Positions 5,288 to 12,911 of a stretch of DNA of 17,057 bases are shown in pieces. The notes below the pieces were generated by a model. That model was not told the DNA's origin, did not search any database, and saw only the letters and a list, made by a program, of their open reading frames with translations. This stretch comes from Phocaeicola_A sp964580305 (lineage in GTDB: Bacteria > Bacteroidota > Bacteroidia > Bacteroidales > Bacteroidaceae), in assembly GCA_964580305.1 (NCBI GenBank), contig CAZOKL010000044.1:1-17057 (forward strand), written 5' to 3'. How positions within the stretch are numbered: the first letter of the stretch is position 1; every line of letters begins with the position of its first letter. The position numbers and the translations under genes are program-made.

Positions 5288-6481
5288 TTACTTCAAGGCT
5301 GCCAATGCTTCTTTAATGCGGCGCATGGCCTCGATGATGTTTTCGTCAGAAGTGGCATAGCTCATGCGGATGCACTCCGGTGCACCGAATGCTCCACCAC
5401 CTACGCAGGCCACGTGTCCCACTTCGAGCAGATACATGGCCAGGTCTGCAGCGTTTTCAATCTTGCGGTTTCCGGCAGACTTTCCGAAGTAGGCATCACA
5501 CTTGGGGAATAAGTAGAAAGCACCTTGCGGCACGTTCACTTCAAAGCCCGGCACTTCTTTGGCCAGCTTTACGATGAGGTCGCGGCGGCGTTCGAAAGCC
5601 TGGCGCATGGCCTCCACCTCGTCTTGCGGACCCGTGTAGGCAGCTTCGGCAGCCTTTTGCGACACGGAGCAAGGTCCGGAGGTGTATTGTCCTTGCAGCT
5701 TGTTGCAAGCCTTGATAATCCATTCGGGGCCGGCGGCGAAACCGATGCGCCAGCCGGTCATGGCGTATGCCTTTGACACGCCGTTGATGATGATCACGCG
5801 GTCATGCACTTCGGGGAACTGGGCAATGCTCTCGTGCTTACCCACGTAGTTGATATGCTCATAAATCTCGTCGGCGATGATGTACACTTGCGGATGCTTG
5901 GCCAGCACTTCGGCCAGTCCCTGGAGCTCTTCCTTGCTGTAGACAGAGCCGGTCGGGTTTGACGGAGAACAGAGAATCAGGGCTTTTGTTTTCGGAGTGA
6001 TGGCAGCTTCCAGCTGTGCGGGAGTGATTTTGAAATCCTGGTCTATGCCGGCGTGCACGATGACGGGAACTCCGTCGGCCAGTTTCACCATCTCCGTGTA
6101 GCTCACCCAATAGGGGGCGGGGACGATGACTTCGTCTCCTTCGCCCACGAGGCACATAACGACGTTGCAGACGCACTGTTTGGCACCGTTCGAGCAACTG
6201 ATTTGGTTTGCAGTGTAGTCGAGCCCGTTTTCATTTTTCAGCTTGGCCACGATGGCATTGCGCAGTGCCGGGTAGCCGGCTACGGGCGAATAGCGGGAAT
6301 AATTCTCGTCAATGGCTTTCTTGGCAGCCTCTTTGATGTGGTCGGGCGTGTTGAAGTCCGGTTCGCCCACACTGAGGTTAATGACGTCCACTCCTTGGGC
6401 CTTCAGTTCATTACTCTTTTGTGACATGGCCAGCGTTTCCGAAGGCGACAGTCTGTTTAAGCGGTCTGATAAGTAATTCAT
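5288..6481 (-). CDS. aspC: Aspartate aminotransferase, PLP-dependent class I
   Basis: A 397-residue fold-type I aminotransferase, full length. It interconverts aspartate and 2-oxoglutarate with oxaloacetate and glutamate in the cytosol. Visible PLP-site residues are N175 (CSPSNPTG), D204 and Y207 (IIADEIYEH), the Schiff-base lysine K237 (SKAYAMTGWRIG), R245, and R372 (CIRMSYA), which binds the substrate alpha-carboxylate. The N-terminal LSVGEPDFNTP motif (36-46) is typical of the aspartate aminotransferase/AT-Igamma group, which also includes prephenate-active enzymes, so exact acceptor range is uncertain. It is the last gene of a leftward run (28 nt after the Bax-inhibitor-1 gene) and is followed by an intrinsic terminator. 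Confidence 0.93.
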   Translation of the reverse strand: MNYLSDRLNRLSPSETLAMSQKSNELKAQGVDVINLSVGEPDFNTPDHIKEAAKKAIDENYSRYSPVAGYPALRNAIVAKLKNENGLDYTANQISCSNGAKQCVCNVVMCLVGEGDEVIVPAPYWVSYTEMVKLADGVPVIVHAGIDQDFKITPAQLEAAITPKTKALILCSPSNPTGSVYSKEELQGLAEVLAKHPQVYIIADEIYEHINYVGKHESIAQFPEVHDRVIIINGVSKAYAMTGWRIGFAAGPEWIIKACNKLQGQYTSGPCSVSQKAAEAAYTGPQDEVEAMRQAFERRRDLIVKLAKEVPGFEVNVPQGAFYLFPKCDAYFGKSAGNRKIENAADLAMYLLEVGHVACVGGGAFGAPECIRMSYATSDENIIEAMRRIKEALAALK

Positions 6482-6509
6482 TCTTGTTTATGTATTTTAT
6501 ATTAGATAT

Positions 6510-7205
6510 TCAGTTTCTTCGGTCTCCCAGAAAGCGCAGCAAGTAGAGGAAGAGGTTGATGAAGTCCAGATAGAGCATCAGCGAGCCCAACAGGGCAATC
6601 TTCCTGGTCGAATCATTCACTTCCACGCCATCCCGAAGGAGCAGATGCTTGATTTTCTGACTGTCATAGGCCGTCAGCCCGACAAACACCAGCACACCGA
6701 TGCCGGAAATGATGAGGCTCATCATGCTGCTTTGTAGGAATATGTTCACCAGTCCGGCAATGATGAGTCCGATGACAGCCATCAGGCAGATGTTACCGAT
6801 GGAAGTCAGGTCGCGCTTGGTGACATATCCGTAGATGCACATCACGCCGAATGTTCCCGCAGTGACAAAGAAAGTCGAAGCGATGGATGTGGCAGTATAG
6901 AGGAGGAAGATGCTTGACAGCATGACACCGTTGAGGAGTGAGTAAACGATGAACATAAATGTGGCTGTGGTAAATGAAAGGCGTTCGATGCGTGCCGACA
7001 GATACCACACCAAAGCCAATTCAGCAATGATGAGGATAAAGAAAGAGAGCTTGCTGCTGAAAATCAGACTCAGCATCGTGGGTGAACCTGCCACCAGCAG
7101 GGCCGTCATGCCGGTAATGGCCAGCGCCATTGCCATCCAGAGATACACTTGGCGAAAGAGCGACATCTGTGCGCTTCTTTCATAGGTACGGGTAATTGTG
7201 TCCAT
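6510..7205 (-). CDS. Bax inhibitor-1/YccA family membrane protein
   Basis: A 231-residue protein with about seven hydrophobic segments, starting near residues 20-40 and ending near 205-227, typical of the BI-1/YccA/YbhL (UPF0005) family. The family marks in the last third are present: GLTAYDSQKIK (176-186) and LYLDFINLFLYLLRFLG (211-227). The aspartates D181 and D214 correspond to the pair linked with pH-gated calcium leak in the Bacillus homologue YetJ. The bacterial role is unsettled; calcium leak and interaction with membrane proteases have been proposed for relatives. It lies 34 nt after ribBA and 28 nt before the aminotransferase gene. The upstream gap holds TATCTTTC (7224-7231, minus), close to a -7 box but one base off and without a well-spaced -33 partner. 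Confidence 0.92.
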   Translation of the reverse strand: MDTITRTYERSAQMSLFRQVYLWMAMALAITGMTALLVAGSPTMLSLIFSSKLSFFILIIAELALVWYLSARIERLSFTTATFMFIVYSLLNGVMLSSIFLLYTATSIASTFFVTAGTFGVMCIYGYVTKRDLTSIGNICLMAVIGLIIAGLVNIFLQSSMMSLIISGIGVLVFVGLTAYDSQKIKHLLLRDGVEVNDSTRKIALLGSLMLYLDFINLFLYLLRFLGDRRN

Positions 7206-7239
7206 TATTATGCGATATTTTTAGAAAGATAAATAAACG

Positions 7240-8454
7240 TCATTTGGCAAAGTGCAGGGTGTGTCCCATGCGGTCTTTCTTCGTGTGCAGATAACGCTCG
7301 TTGTATGGATTGGGTGTAATCTCCACGGGGACTATCTCCACGATTTCCAGACCGTAGGCTTCCAGACCGACGCGTTTCACCGGGTTGTTGGTGATGAGCC
7401 GCATCTTGTGGATTCCAATCTCGCGGAGGATTTGTGCACCCACACCATAGTCGCGTTCGTCAGCCTTATGCCCCAGGCAGATGTTGGCATCCACAGTGTC
7501 CATGCCGGCCTCTTGTAGCTTGTAGGCTTTCATCTTCTCCATCAGGCCGATGCCGCGTCCTTCCTGGTTCAGATAGATCACAGCTCCCTTGCCTGCGTCC
7601 TCAATCATGCGGAGAGCTTTGTGGAGCTGTTCGCCACAGTCACACCTGCGGGAACCGAAGATATCGCCCGTTGCGCATGATGAATGTACGCGTACGAGCA
7701 CAGGTTCGTCAGCAGTGAATGTGCCTTTGATAAGGGCGATGTGTTCCAGACCGTTACTTTTTTGGCAGAAAGGGATGAGGCGGAAGTGTCCGTACTCAGT
7801 GGGCATGTCGACTTCAACACCCTTCTCCACGATGGACTCTTCTTTCAGCCGGTAGGCGATGAGGTCGGCGATGGAGATTAGTTTCAGTCCATGTTCGTCA
7901 GCAAAGCGGCGAAGCTTGGGCAGGCGTGCCATTGTGCCGTCTTCATTCATGATTTCCATGAGGGCAGCTGCCGGATAAAGACCTGCCAGGCGTGCCAGGT
8001 CGATGCCGGCTTCCGTGTGTCCGGCGCGACGGAGCACGCCTTTGTCTTGCGCATAGAGCGGGTTGACATGGCCCGGGCGACCGAAGGTCGACGGCTTGGA
8101 TGTCGGGTCGGCCAGTGCGCGGATGGTGGCCGCACGGTCATGGGCAGACACACCGGTGGTGCATCCTTCGAGCTTGTCTACGGTGACTGTGAACGGAGTG
8201 CCCAGTATGGAAGTGTTTTCATCCACTTGGTGGGGCAGTTCCAGCTCTTTGCAACGGGAGATGGTGATGGGGGCGCAAAGCACGCCACGTGCATATTTCA
8301 GCATGAAGTTCACTTGCTCGGGCGTAATCTTTTCGGCTGCCACAATCAAGTCTCCTTCATTTTCGCGGTCTGCATCGTCGACTACTACAACGAATTTGCC
8401 TTCATGGAAATCGGCGATGGCTTCTTCTATTGAATCAAGTTTGATAGTATCCAT
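7240..8454 (-). CDS. ribBA: Bifunctional 3,4-dihydroxy-2-butanone-4-phosphate synthase / GTP cyclohydrolase II
   Basis: A 404-residue fusion supplying both precursors of riboflavin. The N-terminal DHBP synthase domain (about 1-205) has the acidic DDADRENEGD loop (26-35) that binds Mg2+ and ribulose 5-phosphate, and the HTEAG motif (146-150). The C-terminal GTP cyclohydrolase II domain (about 210-404) has zinc cysteines C260, C271 and C273 (HSSCATGDIFGSRRCDCG), the NQEGRGIGL motif (296-304) and active-site D332 and R334 (HKADERDYG). All key residues are intact, so both activities are expected. The 15-nt gap to the upstream permease gene leaves no room for an FMN riboswitch, so expression probably depends on the upstream promoter. 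Confidence 0.97.
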   Translation of the reverse strand: MDTIKLDSIEEAIADFHEGKFVVVVDDADRENEGDLIVAAEKITPEQVNFMLKYARGVLCAPITISRCKELELPHQVDENTSILGTPFTVTVDKLEGCTTGVSAHDRAATIRALADPTSKPSTFGRPGHVNPLYAQDKGVLRRAGHTEAGIDLARLAGLYPAAALMEIMNEDGTMARLPKLRRFADEHGLKLISIADLIAYRLKEESIVEKGVEVDMPTEYGHFRLIPFCQKSNGLEHIALIKGTFTADEPVLVRVHSSCATGDIFGSRRCDCGEQLHKALRMIEDAGKGAVIYLNQEGRGIGLMEKMKAYKLQEAGMDTVDANICLGHKADERDYGVGAQILREIGIHKMRLITNNPVKRVGLEAYGLEIVEIVPVEITPNPYNERYLHTKKDRMGHTLHFAK

Positions 8455-8469
8455 TGTCTATATAGGGTA

Positions 8470-10377
8470 TTAAGTGAGTTCTTTAATGCGTTGTTGCAGA
8501 TTGTGGCTGGTCGTGATGATCTGCTGCAAGTCTTTGTGCAGGCGCAGACTGAATCGCCAGATGCGCAAGTAGAAAAACAGCCCGACCGGCACGATGATGC
8601 CTGCCAACATGTTCAGCCAGCGGTTGCTGAAAGGACTCTTGTGAGCATTGGTGAGCAGCACGGGGAAGGTGTTGGTGATTTGCAGCACGCGGTAGTCTTT
8701 CGAGTTGCCCAACTCCTCCACAAGAGATTCCAGCTTGTCGCTCAACTCGCGGATGTGGCTGTTTTTTTCATTGTTGGTGAATATGCGCACATAATTGGGC
8801 AGTTTGTCCAGCCGGTGTGTACGCATGTAGTCTTCGCATTCTTGACACAGGGTGTCCAAGTCCTTGTCGATGCGAGGATAGTCAGGGTCTTCAATGATGA
8901 CTTCCTTCTTGAACAGGTGGCGCTGGGCGCGGATGCCGAGCAACTTGCGGATGGCTTCCAGATAGACATCGGCATTGAACACGGCAGAGTCACGCGTGGC
9001 CTTGTAGGTGAAGAAAATGCCCAGCGGGAGTGTGACGAAGGTACTTATCCACGTGCCGAACCAGATTTCCCACGTGCCGTTTTTCGCAGCACGTTCGCCC
9101 ATGCTGTTAATGATGTAATAGATGAGAAAGATGATGATGGACACCACGACAGGCATGCCCAATCCTCCCTTGCGGATGATGGCTCCCAGCGGGGCACCGA
9201 TGAAGAAGAAGATGATGCACGCCAGCGAGAGGGTGAATTTCTTGTTCATCTCCACCCAGTGGCGGCGGATGAGCTTGTTGCCGTCGTTCATTGTCAGTGA
9301 CTTGATGGACAGGTCACTGGATGTCGTCCCCACCTTGCGCTTGGCCTCGCCATAGGCCTTTTCCACCGTGCTGCGGCTCGACACGGCAAGCAGACTGTCC
9401 ATGTCGAATCTCATGATTTTGGTCTTTTCAATCTGGGTGGAGTCGAAGCGGCTCAGAGGCACTTTGTTATAGGAGCGGTTCATGGCATCGTTATAGTAGC
9501 CCCGTCCGATACTGTCGTAGCGCAGATTCAGCGAGTCAATGTCTTCCTTCAGCTTGTTCATGCCTTTGAATTCCGGGTTGATGGTGAGGAAGCTGCCATC
9601 CTGCATGCTGAAGTTGGAGTCGAAGTCGATGAGCGTGTGTTTGCTCACGAACGACTCGCGCCGATAGGGCACGTTCTGCGAACCGATGTTTTGCTGGCGC
9701 AGGTTTTCAAATTGCTCTCCGTCATACAAGTGCAGATAAAGGTGCTTCTTGTCGGCCGTGGTCTCCATCTTGCCCGAGTCGGCGACGATGATGTGTGCGT
9801 TCTCAAATCCGTCGGAGAAGTTGTAAATCATCACGTTGTAGAGCATGCCCGTTTTCTTGTCCTTCTCGCGGACGTAGAGGTTATATTTCACCCCGTCGTT
9901 GCCCTCACCCAGCTGATAGAACGAACTTTCTGGAATGTCCAGCTCGGGCGAGGCTTGTGTCATGGAGTAGATGAGCGTGTAGAGTTTCAACTGTGCGTTC
10001 GGGCCTGTCACGTTTTGGAAATAGAAAGACAATCCTGCCACGAACACCGTGAAGATGATGAGCGGACGCATGACTTTGGTCAGGGGGATGCCTGCGGCCT
10101 TCATGGCAATGAGTTCAAAGCGCTCGCCGAAATTGCCAAACGTCATGAGTGAAGCCAGCAGCACTGCCAGCGGGGCCGACGTGGGCCAGAGCGCCAATGC
10201 CGAGTAATAGAAAAACTTCGCAAGAACAATGAGATCCAAGCCTTTGCCCACCATGTCATCCACTCGCTTCCAAAGGAATTGCATCATGAAAATGAACAAG
10301 CAGATGAAAGTCGTTCCAATGAACAGCAGGAGAAAGCTTTTGATAACGAATATATCTAACTTTTTTATGCGTAGCAT
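8470..10377 (-). CDS. LptF/LptG family permease (YjgP/YjgQ), with C-terminal extension
   Basis: A 635-residue inner-membrane protein. Residues 1-120 hold three membrane segments (about 10-33, 50-80, 102-120), including the family's LTFGNFGERFELIAMKAAGIP-like loop (78-98). A large periplasmic region (about 121-380) contains the LptF/G beta-jellyroll plus a charged section (about 270-370). Three more segments follow (about 382-402, 407-425, 438-458). Canonical LptF/G are about 360 residues; here about 175 more follow, including a cysteine pair (CQEC, 511-514) and a seventh hydrophobic segment (about 588-606). Such permeases work with the LptB ATPase to extract lipopolysaccharide for export. Whether it is LptF or LptG is not decided. 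It heads a leftward operon with ribBA. Confidence 0.9.
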   Translation of the reverse strand: MLRIKKLDIFVIKSFLLLFIGTTFICLFIFMMQFLWKRVDDMVGKGLDLIVLAKFFYYSALALWPTSAPLAVLLASLMTFGNFGERFELIAMKAAGIPLTKVMRPLIIFTVFVAGLSFYFQNVTGPNAQLKLYTLIYSMTQASPELDIPESSFYQLGEGNDGVKYNLYVREKDKKTGMLYNVMIYNFSDGFENAHIIVADSGKMETTADKKHLYLHLYDGEQFENLRQQNIGSQNVPYRRESFVSKHTLIDFDSNFSMQDGSFLTINPEFKGMNKLKEDIDSLNLRYDSIGRGYYNDAMNRSYNKVPLSRFDSTQIEKTKIMRFDMDSLLAVSSRSTVEKAYGEAKRKVGTTSSDLSIKSLTMNDGNKLIRRHWVEMNKKFTLSLACIIFFFIGAPLGAIIRKGGLGMPVVVSIIIFLIYYIINSMGERAAKNGTWEIWFGTWISTFVTLPLGIFFTYKATRDSAVFNADVYLEAIRKLLGIRAQRHLFKKEVIIEDPDYPRIDKDLDTLCQECEDYMRTHRLDKLPNYVRIFTNNEKNSHIRELSDKLESLVEELGNSKDYRVLQITNTFPVLLTNAHKSPFSNRWLNMLAGIIVPVGLFFYLRIWRFSLRLHKDLQQIITTSHNLQQRIKELT

Positions 10378-10411
10378 TTCGGTTACTTAATCAGTGTACG
10401 TATGCAAAACG

Positions 10412-10419
10412 CAAAAATA
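10412..10419 (-). promoter_or_regulatory. Bacteroidota -7 element upstream of the LptF/G-ribBA operon
   Basis: On the minus strand this reads TATTTTTG followed by C, an exact TAnnTTTG match, 34 nt before the permease start and within the 88-nt gap after the START-like gene. No TTTG is found at ideal -33 spacing. It is the only good -7 candidate seen for the permease-ribBA-BI1-aspC run. Confidence 0.45.
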
Positions 10420-10465
10420 GTGTAAAAACAGATTGCAAGCCCGATGTTTTGAAGATTTTTATAGA

Positions 10466-10852
10466 TTAGACCCCGTAGACACGGCGCAGGGTGTCAATTT
10501 GCATGTTCCATAGTTCTTTCTGTTCGTCTTCTTCGCCCGGTTCGGCAAAGTCGGTCACTTCCAGTACCAAGTTGTTTGTCAATTCGTCTTGGCTGAGTTT
10601 CATCTCGAAGTAACACCCCGGTTCGTCCTCGTCTTTCCAGCGCATGCGGATGCTGTAGCCCGGTTGCGTGGACAGAATGGTCGCCTGCCGGATTTCTGTC
10701 TTTCCCCATTGGAAAGTGCATACCTTGTGGGTGATGTCCACTTTGTCAGCAAACCATCCCTGAAGCCCGGCACTTGTGCTGATGGCGTTCCAAATGATTG
10801 TGCCTGAGGCTGCTCCGAGGGAGTATTCACAGTGTATCTTGTTTTTTCGCAT
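10466..10852 (-). CDS. START-like (AHSA1/SRPBCC superfamily) protein
   Basis: A 128-residue cytosolic protein with no signal peptide. The N-terminal HCEYSLGAASGTIIWNAIS and the LQGWFADKVD segment (30-39) are the recognisable start of the SRPBCC/AHSA1 helix-grip fold, followed by alternating strands (VCTFQWGKTEIRQATIL, YSIRMRWKDE, YFEMKLSQDE, LVLEVTDFA) and a C-terminal helix with WNMQIDTLRRVYG. This layout is widely annotated as START-like in Bacteroidota; the ligand and role are unknown. It is upstream of the LptF/G operon on the same strand but 88 nt apart, so it may or may not be co-transcribed. A weak TATCTTGC box lies upstream (10880-10887, minus). Confidence 0.83.
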   Translation of the reverse strand: MRKNKIHCEYSLGAASGTIIWNAISTSAGLQGWFADKVDITHKVCTFQWGKTEIRQATILSTQPGYSIRMRWKDEDEPGCYFEMKLSQDELTNNLVLEVTDFAEPGEEDEQKELWNMQIDTLRRVYGV

Positions 10853-11179
10853 TTATGCAAATGTTTGGCTTGTTCGGCGGCAAGATAAGCATAGTTTTAT
10901 ATATATGGAAATAATCAGTTTGTTTTTTCTCTCAACATGCAGAGCCTCCTGTTTAACTCCTCCTGAACAGGGATGTGTGAATGATGGATATACTGCTGGA
11001 AATCACTATATTAAACATCTCTGTGCCGGGACAGGATTCGGCTCGTGAGCGGTCTCCTTTCCGCCCGACCACGGAAAGGAGGCCGCTTGTGCCTGCCCTT
11101 TAGGGGGAGCTGATGCGATATGGTTTGAGACTTTTCAGATGACTGCCTGAAAGTTTTTCGAAGAAAAAATGTCGAAATA
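10853..11179. other. Divergent intergenic region, no supported gene
   Basis: Between the START-like gene and the tRNA promoter I see no gene I would defend. The region contains the second copy of the dispersed palindrome (11049-11086), a short AT-rich tract (about 10894-10907) and a small inverted repeat CCTGTT/AACAGG around 10950-10973. A 47-codon open frame at 10905-11048 on the plus strand has no convincing family features. Confidence 0.6.
11049..11086. repeat. Palindromic dispersed repeat, copy 2
   Basis: Arms 11049-11063 and 11072-11086 pair over 15 bp with a single G-T wobble (11053/11082) and an 8-nt loop (CCCGACCA). The 25-nt core 11061-11085 equals 4383-4407 except for one base (11074 G against 4396 C). 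In copy 1 the core is followed by an inverted partial copy of itself. Here the inverted partial copy precedes it, so the two loci fold into different hairpins around a shared core. Confidence 0.75.
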
Positions 11180-11211
11180 TTTGCATGATTGACAGGAAAT
11201 GTCTACCTTTG
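11180..11211 (+). promoter_or_regulatory. Complete Bacteroidota housekeeping promoter for tRNA-Met
   Basis: TTTG at 11180-11183 (-33), a 20-nt spacer, and TACCTTTG at 11204-11211 (-7) followed by C. Both elements and the spacing fit the sigma-ABfr consensus (TTTG, 19-21 nt, TAnnTTTG) exactly. The -7 box ends 23 nt before the first tRNA base, which suits a short 5' leader removed by RNase P. Confidence 0.85.
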
Positions 11212-11234
11212 CACCCGAAATTCAGAAATTCGAT

Positions 11235-11308
11235 GGCGGGATAGCTCAGCTGGTTAGAGCGCATGATTCATAATCATGAGGTCCCCGGTTCAATCCCGGG
11301 TCCCGCTA
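11235..11308 (+). tRNA. tRNA-Met (anticodon CAU)
   Basis: Full cloverleaf of 74 nt: acceptor GGCGGGA/TCCCGCT (with G1-U72), U8-A9, D-stem GCTC/GAGC, anticodon stem CATGA/TCATG with loop TTCATAA (CAT at 11269-11271), variable loop AGGTC, T-stem CCCGG/CCGGG with loop TTCAATC, discriminator A at 11308. CCA is not encoded. Position 1-72 is G-U, not the C-A mismatch of bacterial initiators, so this is an elongator-type tRNA. A CAU anticodon could also belong to tRNA-Ile read after lysidine modification; the Met assignment is the more likely one but is not proved from sequence. It is monocistronic with its own promoter and terminator. Confidence 0.95.
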
Positions 11309-11324
11309 CGATAATTTAAAGTAT

Positions 11325-11363
11325 AAGACTGTTGAGTGCTTTCACACTTGGCAGTCTTTTTTT
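11325..11363 (+). terminator. Intrinsic terminator of tRNA-Met
   Basis: AAGACTGTTGAGTG (11325-11338) pairs with CACTTGGCAGTCTT (11345-11358), a 14-bp stem with three G-T pairs and a 6-nt loop (CTTTCA), running into a T-tract (11357-11363). It starts 17 nt after the tRNA. Confidence 0.85.
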
Positions 11364-11433
11364 ATTGTATCCACTTTTGGTTTGGAGCTTTGTTAGCGTT
11401 GGTGAATGTTTGATAAATAGTCATAGAAAACAG

Positions 11434-11604
11434 ATGGGAAGGGGAGGGAATCTGAAACATCTCATCATCGCCGTTTGCGGAATATGCACGCTGATGTTTG
11501 CGGCAGCAAGTTGCTGTCGTCAGAAATTGGCCCGTGTGTTCCATTGGGTGGGGAACAGAATGTGGCCGGTGTGTCTCTTCTTTTTTTTCTTCTATCGTAG
11601 ATAG
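11434..11604 (+). CDS. Possible small lipoprotein-like ORF (doubtful)
   Basis: A 56-codon open frame starting at ATG 11434, after the tRNA terminator. Its N-terminal half reads like an export signal (KHLIIAVCGICTLMFAAASC, residues 8-27) ending in a lipobox-like AASC, followed by a basic stretch (RQKLARVFHWVGNRMW). The C-terminus is a phenylalanine run encoded by a T-tract, then it overlaps the 3' end of the tolC gene on the opposite strand by 13 nt. No promoter was seen between the tRNA terminator and this ATG. It may be chance or a decayed lipoprotein gene. Confidence 0.2.
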   Translation: MGRGGNLKHLIIAVCGICTLMFAAASCCRQKLARVFHWVGNRMWPVCLFFFFFYRR

Positions 11605-12911
11605 TCCAGAATCTTGCCACTGAGTTGCAGCAGTGATATTTCGCACACCTTGATGTCATATTGCACCGAGAGGATACGCTCTTCGGCATCGAGCAGGCTT
11701 TGCTGTGCCTCGCGCATTTCAATTCCGGAAAGGTCGCCCTGCATATAGCGTTCGATGGCGATGTCATGGTTGTCGCGTGCGGTGATGAGGTTCTGGCGTT
11801 CCAGATTAAGTAGGTTCAGGTTGTTCTTGTATGCTTGCCACATGTTCATGAGGTCGGCACGCAGGCTTTGCTCCAACTGTTGGCGGGCAAGCTCCGAGTT
11901 TTCAATTTCCAGCCGTGCATTGCGAAACTCGCGGCGGCGGTTCCCGTCGAAGATGTTGAAGCCCACGGTCAGTCCGGCATTAAAGCCCCAGTTGCCGCTT
12001 TTGCGTGTGGGCGACGAGGAGTCATATTTGTTGTATGTGTATCCGTATCCGGAGTTCAACCGCAGGTAGGGATAGTCGCGTGAACGCACCTTCTTGTAGT
12101 CCAGCCGTGCGATGTTCACGTTCTGCCCGGCTTGAAGCAAGGATGCGTTTGTGGTCAGTGTGGCGTTCCATAGTTCGTCAAATTGCAGGTTGGCGTTGAT
12201 GTCGATGAGTGAGTCGCGTATGATGAAGAACTCGTCGACATCGGGCACTGCCATCAGTTCGTTGAGCCGGATGCGTGAGGTGTGCAAGGTCTCTTGTTGT
12301 TTGATGTATTGGGCACTGTCGGCGTTGAAATCCACCAATGCCTGCTGAAAGTCCAGTCGAGAACCGCTCCCCACGATGTGCCGCGTTTCAGCAACACGCA
12401 CGCGCTCCTTCGAAAGTGACACGGCATAGAGGAAGTTTTTCAGACGTATTTTCTGTTGGATGAAATTGTAGTATTCCGATGTGATGTTGGCCACCATATC
12501 CTCGATGGCGATGCGTGTACTGGTCTCACCCTGGCGTTTCAGTTCGCGCAGCCGTTTGTAGTCGGCCGTCATGTTGAATCCGTCGAAGAGAGTCCAGTTT
12601 AGGTTCAGTCCCACATCGACGCCTTGGTCGAAGACGCTTCCGGTCTTGGTGGTGACGCCCGTGGCACGGTCGGTGCTTTGGGTCTTGTCGACATTGCCGG
12701 TGTATCCGGCCGAAAAGTCGAGCGTTGGGAGCAGGCCGGCATTTGCCAGCGTCGCGTTGTTATTGCTGATTTCTTCGTTGTTGTGGGCAATGCGCAGGTC
12801 ATAATTGTTTTGCAGTCCCAGCTCCAGACAGTAGCGGAGATTGTAGAGCTTCTGTGCCTGCACACCGATGCAGAGGCACAGTGTCAGGATGAAAAGATAT
12901 GTGCGTTTCAT
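11592..12911 (-). CDS. TolC-family outer-membrane efflux channel
   Basis: A 439-residue protein with a signal peptide (MKRTYLFILTLCLCIGVQAQ), no lipobox cysteine at the cleavage site, and the internal duplication of TolC-type outer-membrane factors. Each half has long amphipathic helices (NYDLRIAHNNEEISNNNATL; NARLEIENSELARQQLEQSL) and beta strands (LNLNWTLFDGFN about 102-113; GLTVGFNIFDGNRR in the second half). The paired TLFDG and NIFDG motifs are characteristic. It forms the trimeric outer-membrane exit duct for the RND pump encoded just upstream, whose stop overlaps this start by ATGA (12908-12911). Last gene of a three-gene efflux operon; the exported substrate is not deducible. Confidence 0.94.
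   Translation of the reverse strand: MKRTYLFILTLCLCIGVQAQKLYNLRYCLELGLQNNYDLRIAHNNEEISNNNATLANAGLLPTLDFSAGYTGNVDKTQSTDRATGVTTKTGSVFDQGVDVGLNLNWTLFDGFNMTADYKRLRELKRQGETSTRIAIEDMVANITSEYYNFIQQKIRLKNFLYAVSLSKERVRVAETRHIVGSGSRLDFQQALVDFNADSAQYIKQQETLHTSRIRLNELMAVPDVDEFFIIRDSLIDINANLQFDELWNATLTTNASLLQAGQNVNIARLDYKKVRSRDYPYLRLNSGYGYTYNKYDSSSPTRKSGNWGFNAGLTVGFNIFDGNRRREFRNARLEIENSELARQQLEQSLRADLMNMWQAYKNNLNLLNLERQNLITARDNHDIAIERYMQGDLSGIEMREAQQSLLDAEERILSVQYDIKVCEISLLQLSGKILDYLR

Noticed and set aside
8455..8469. FMN riboswitch upstream of ribBA
   Set aside because: The gap is 15 nt and is preceded by the permease coding sequence, so there is no space for an aptamer.
8491..9300. Long plus-strand open frame (269 codons) opposite the LptF/G permease; similar ones at 7891-8433 and 3738-4241
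   Set aside because: All lie wholly antisense to well-supported genes and show no domain or signal of their own.
10905..11048. 47-codon plus-strand frame upstream of the repeat
   Set aside because: It has no promoter, no family resemblance, and a hydrophobic start too short and irregular for a convincing signal peptide.
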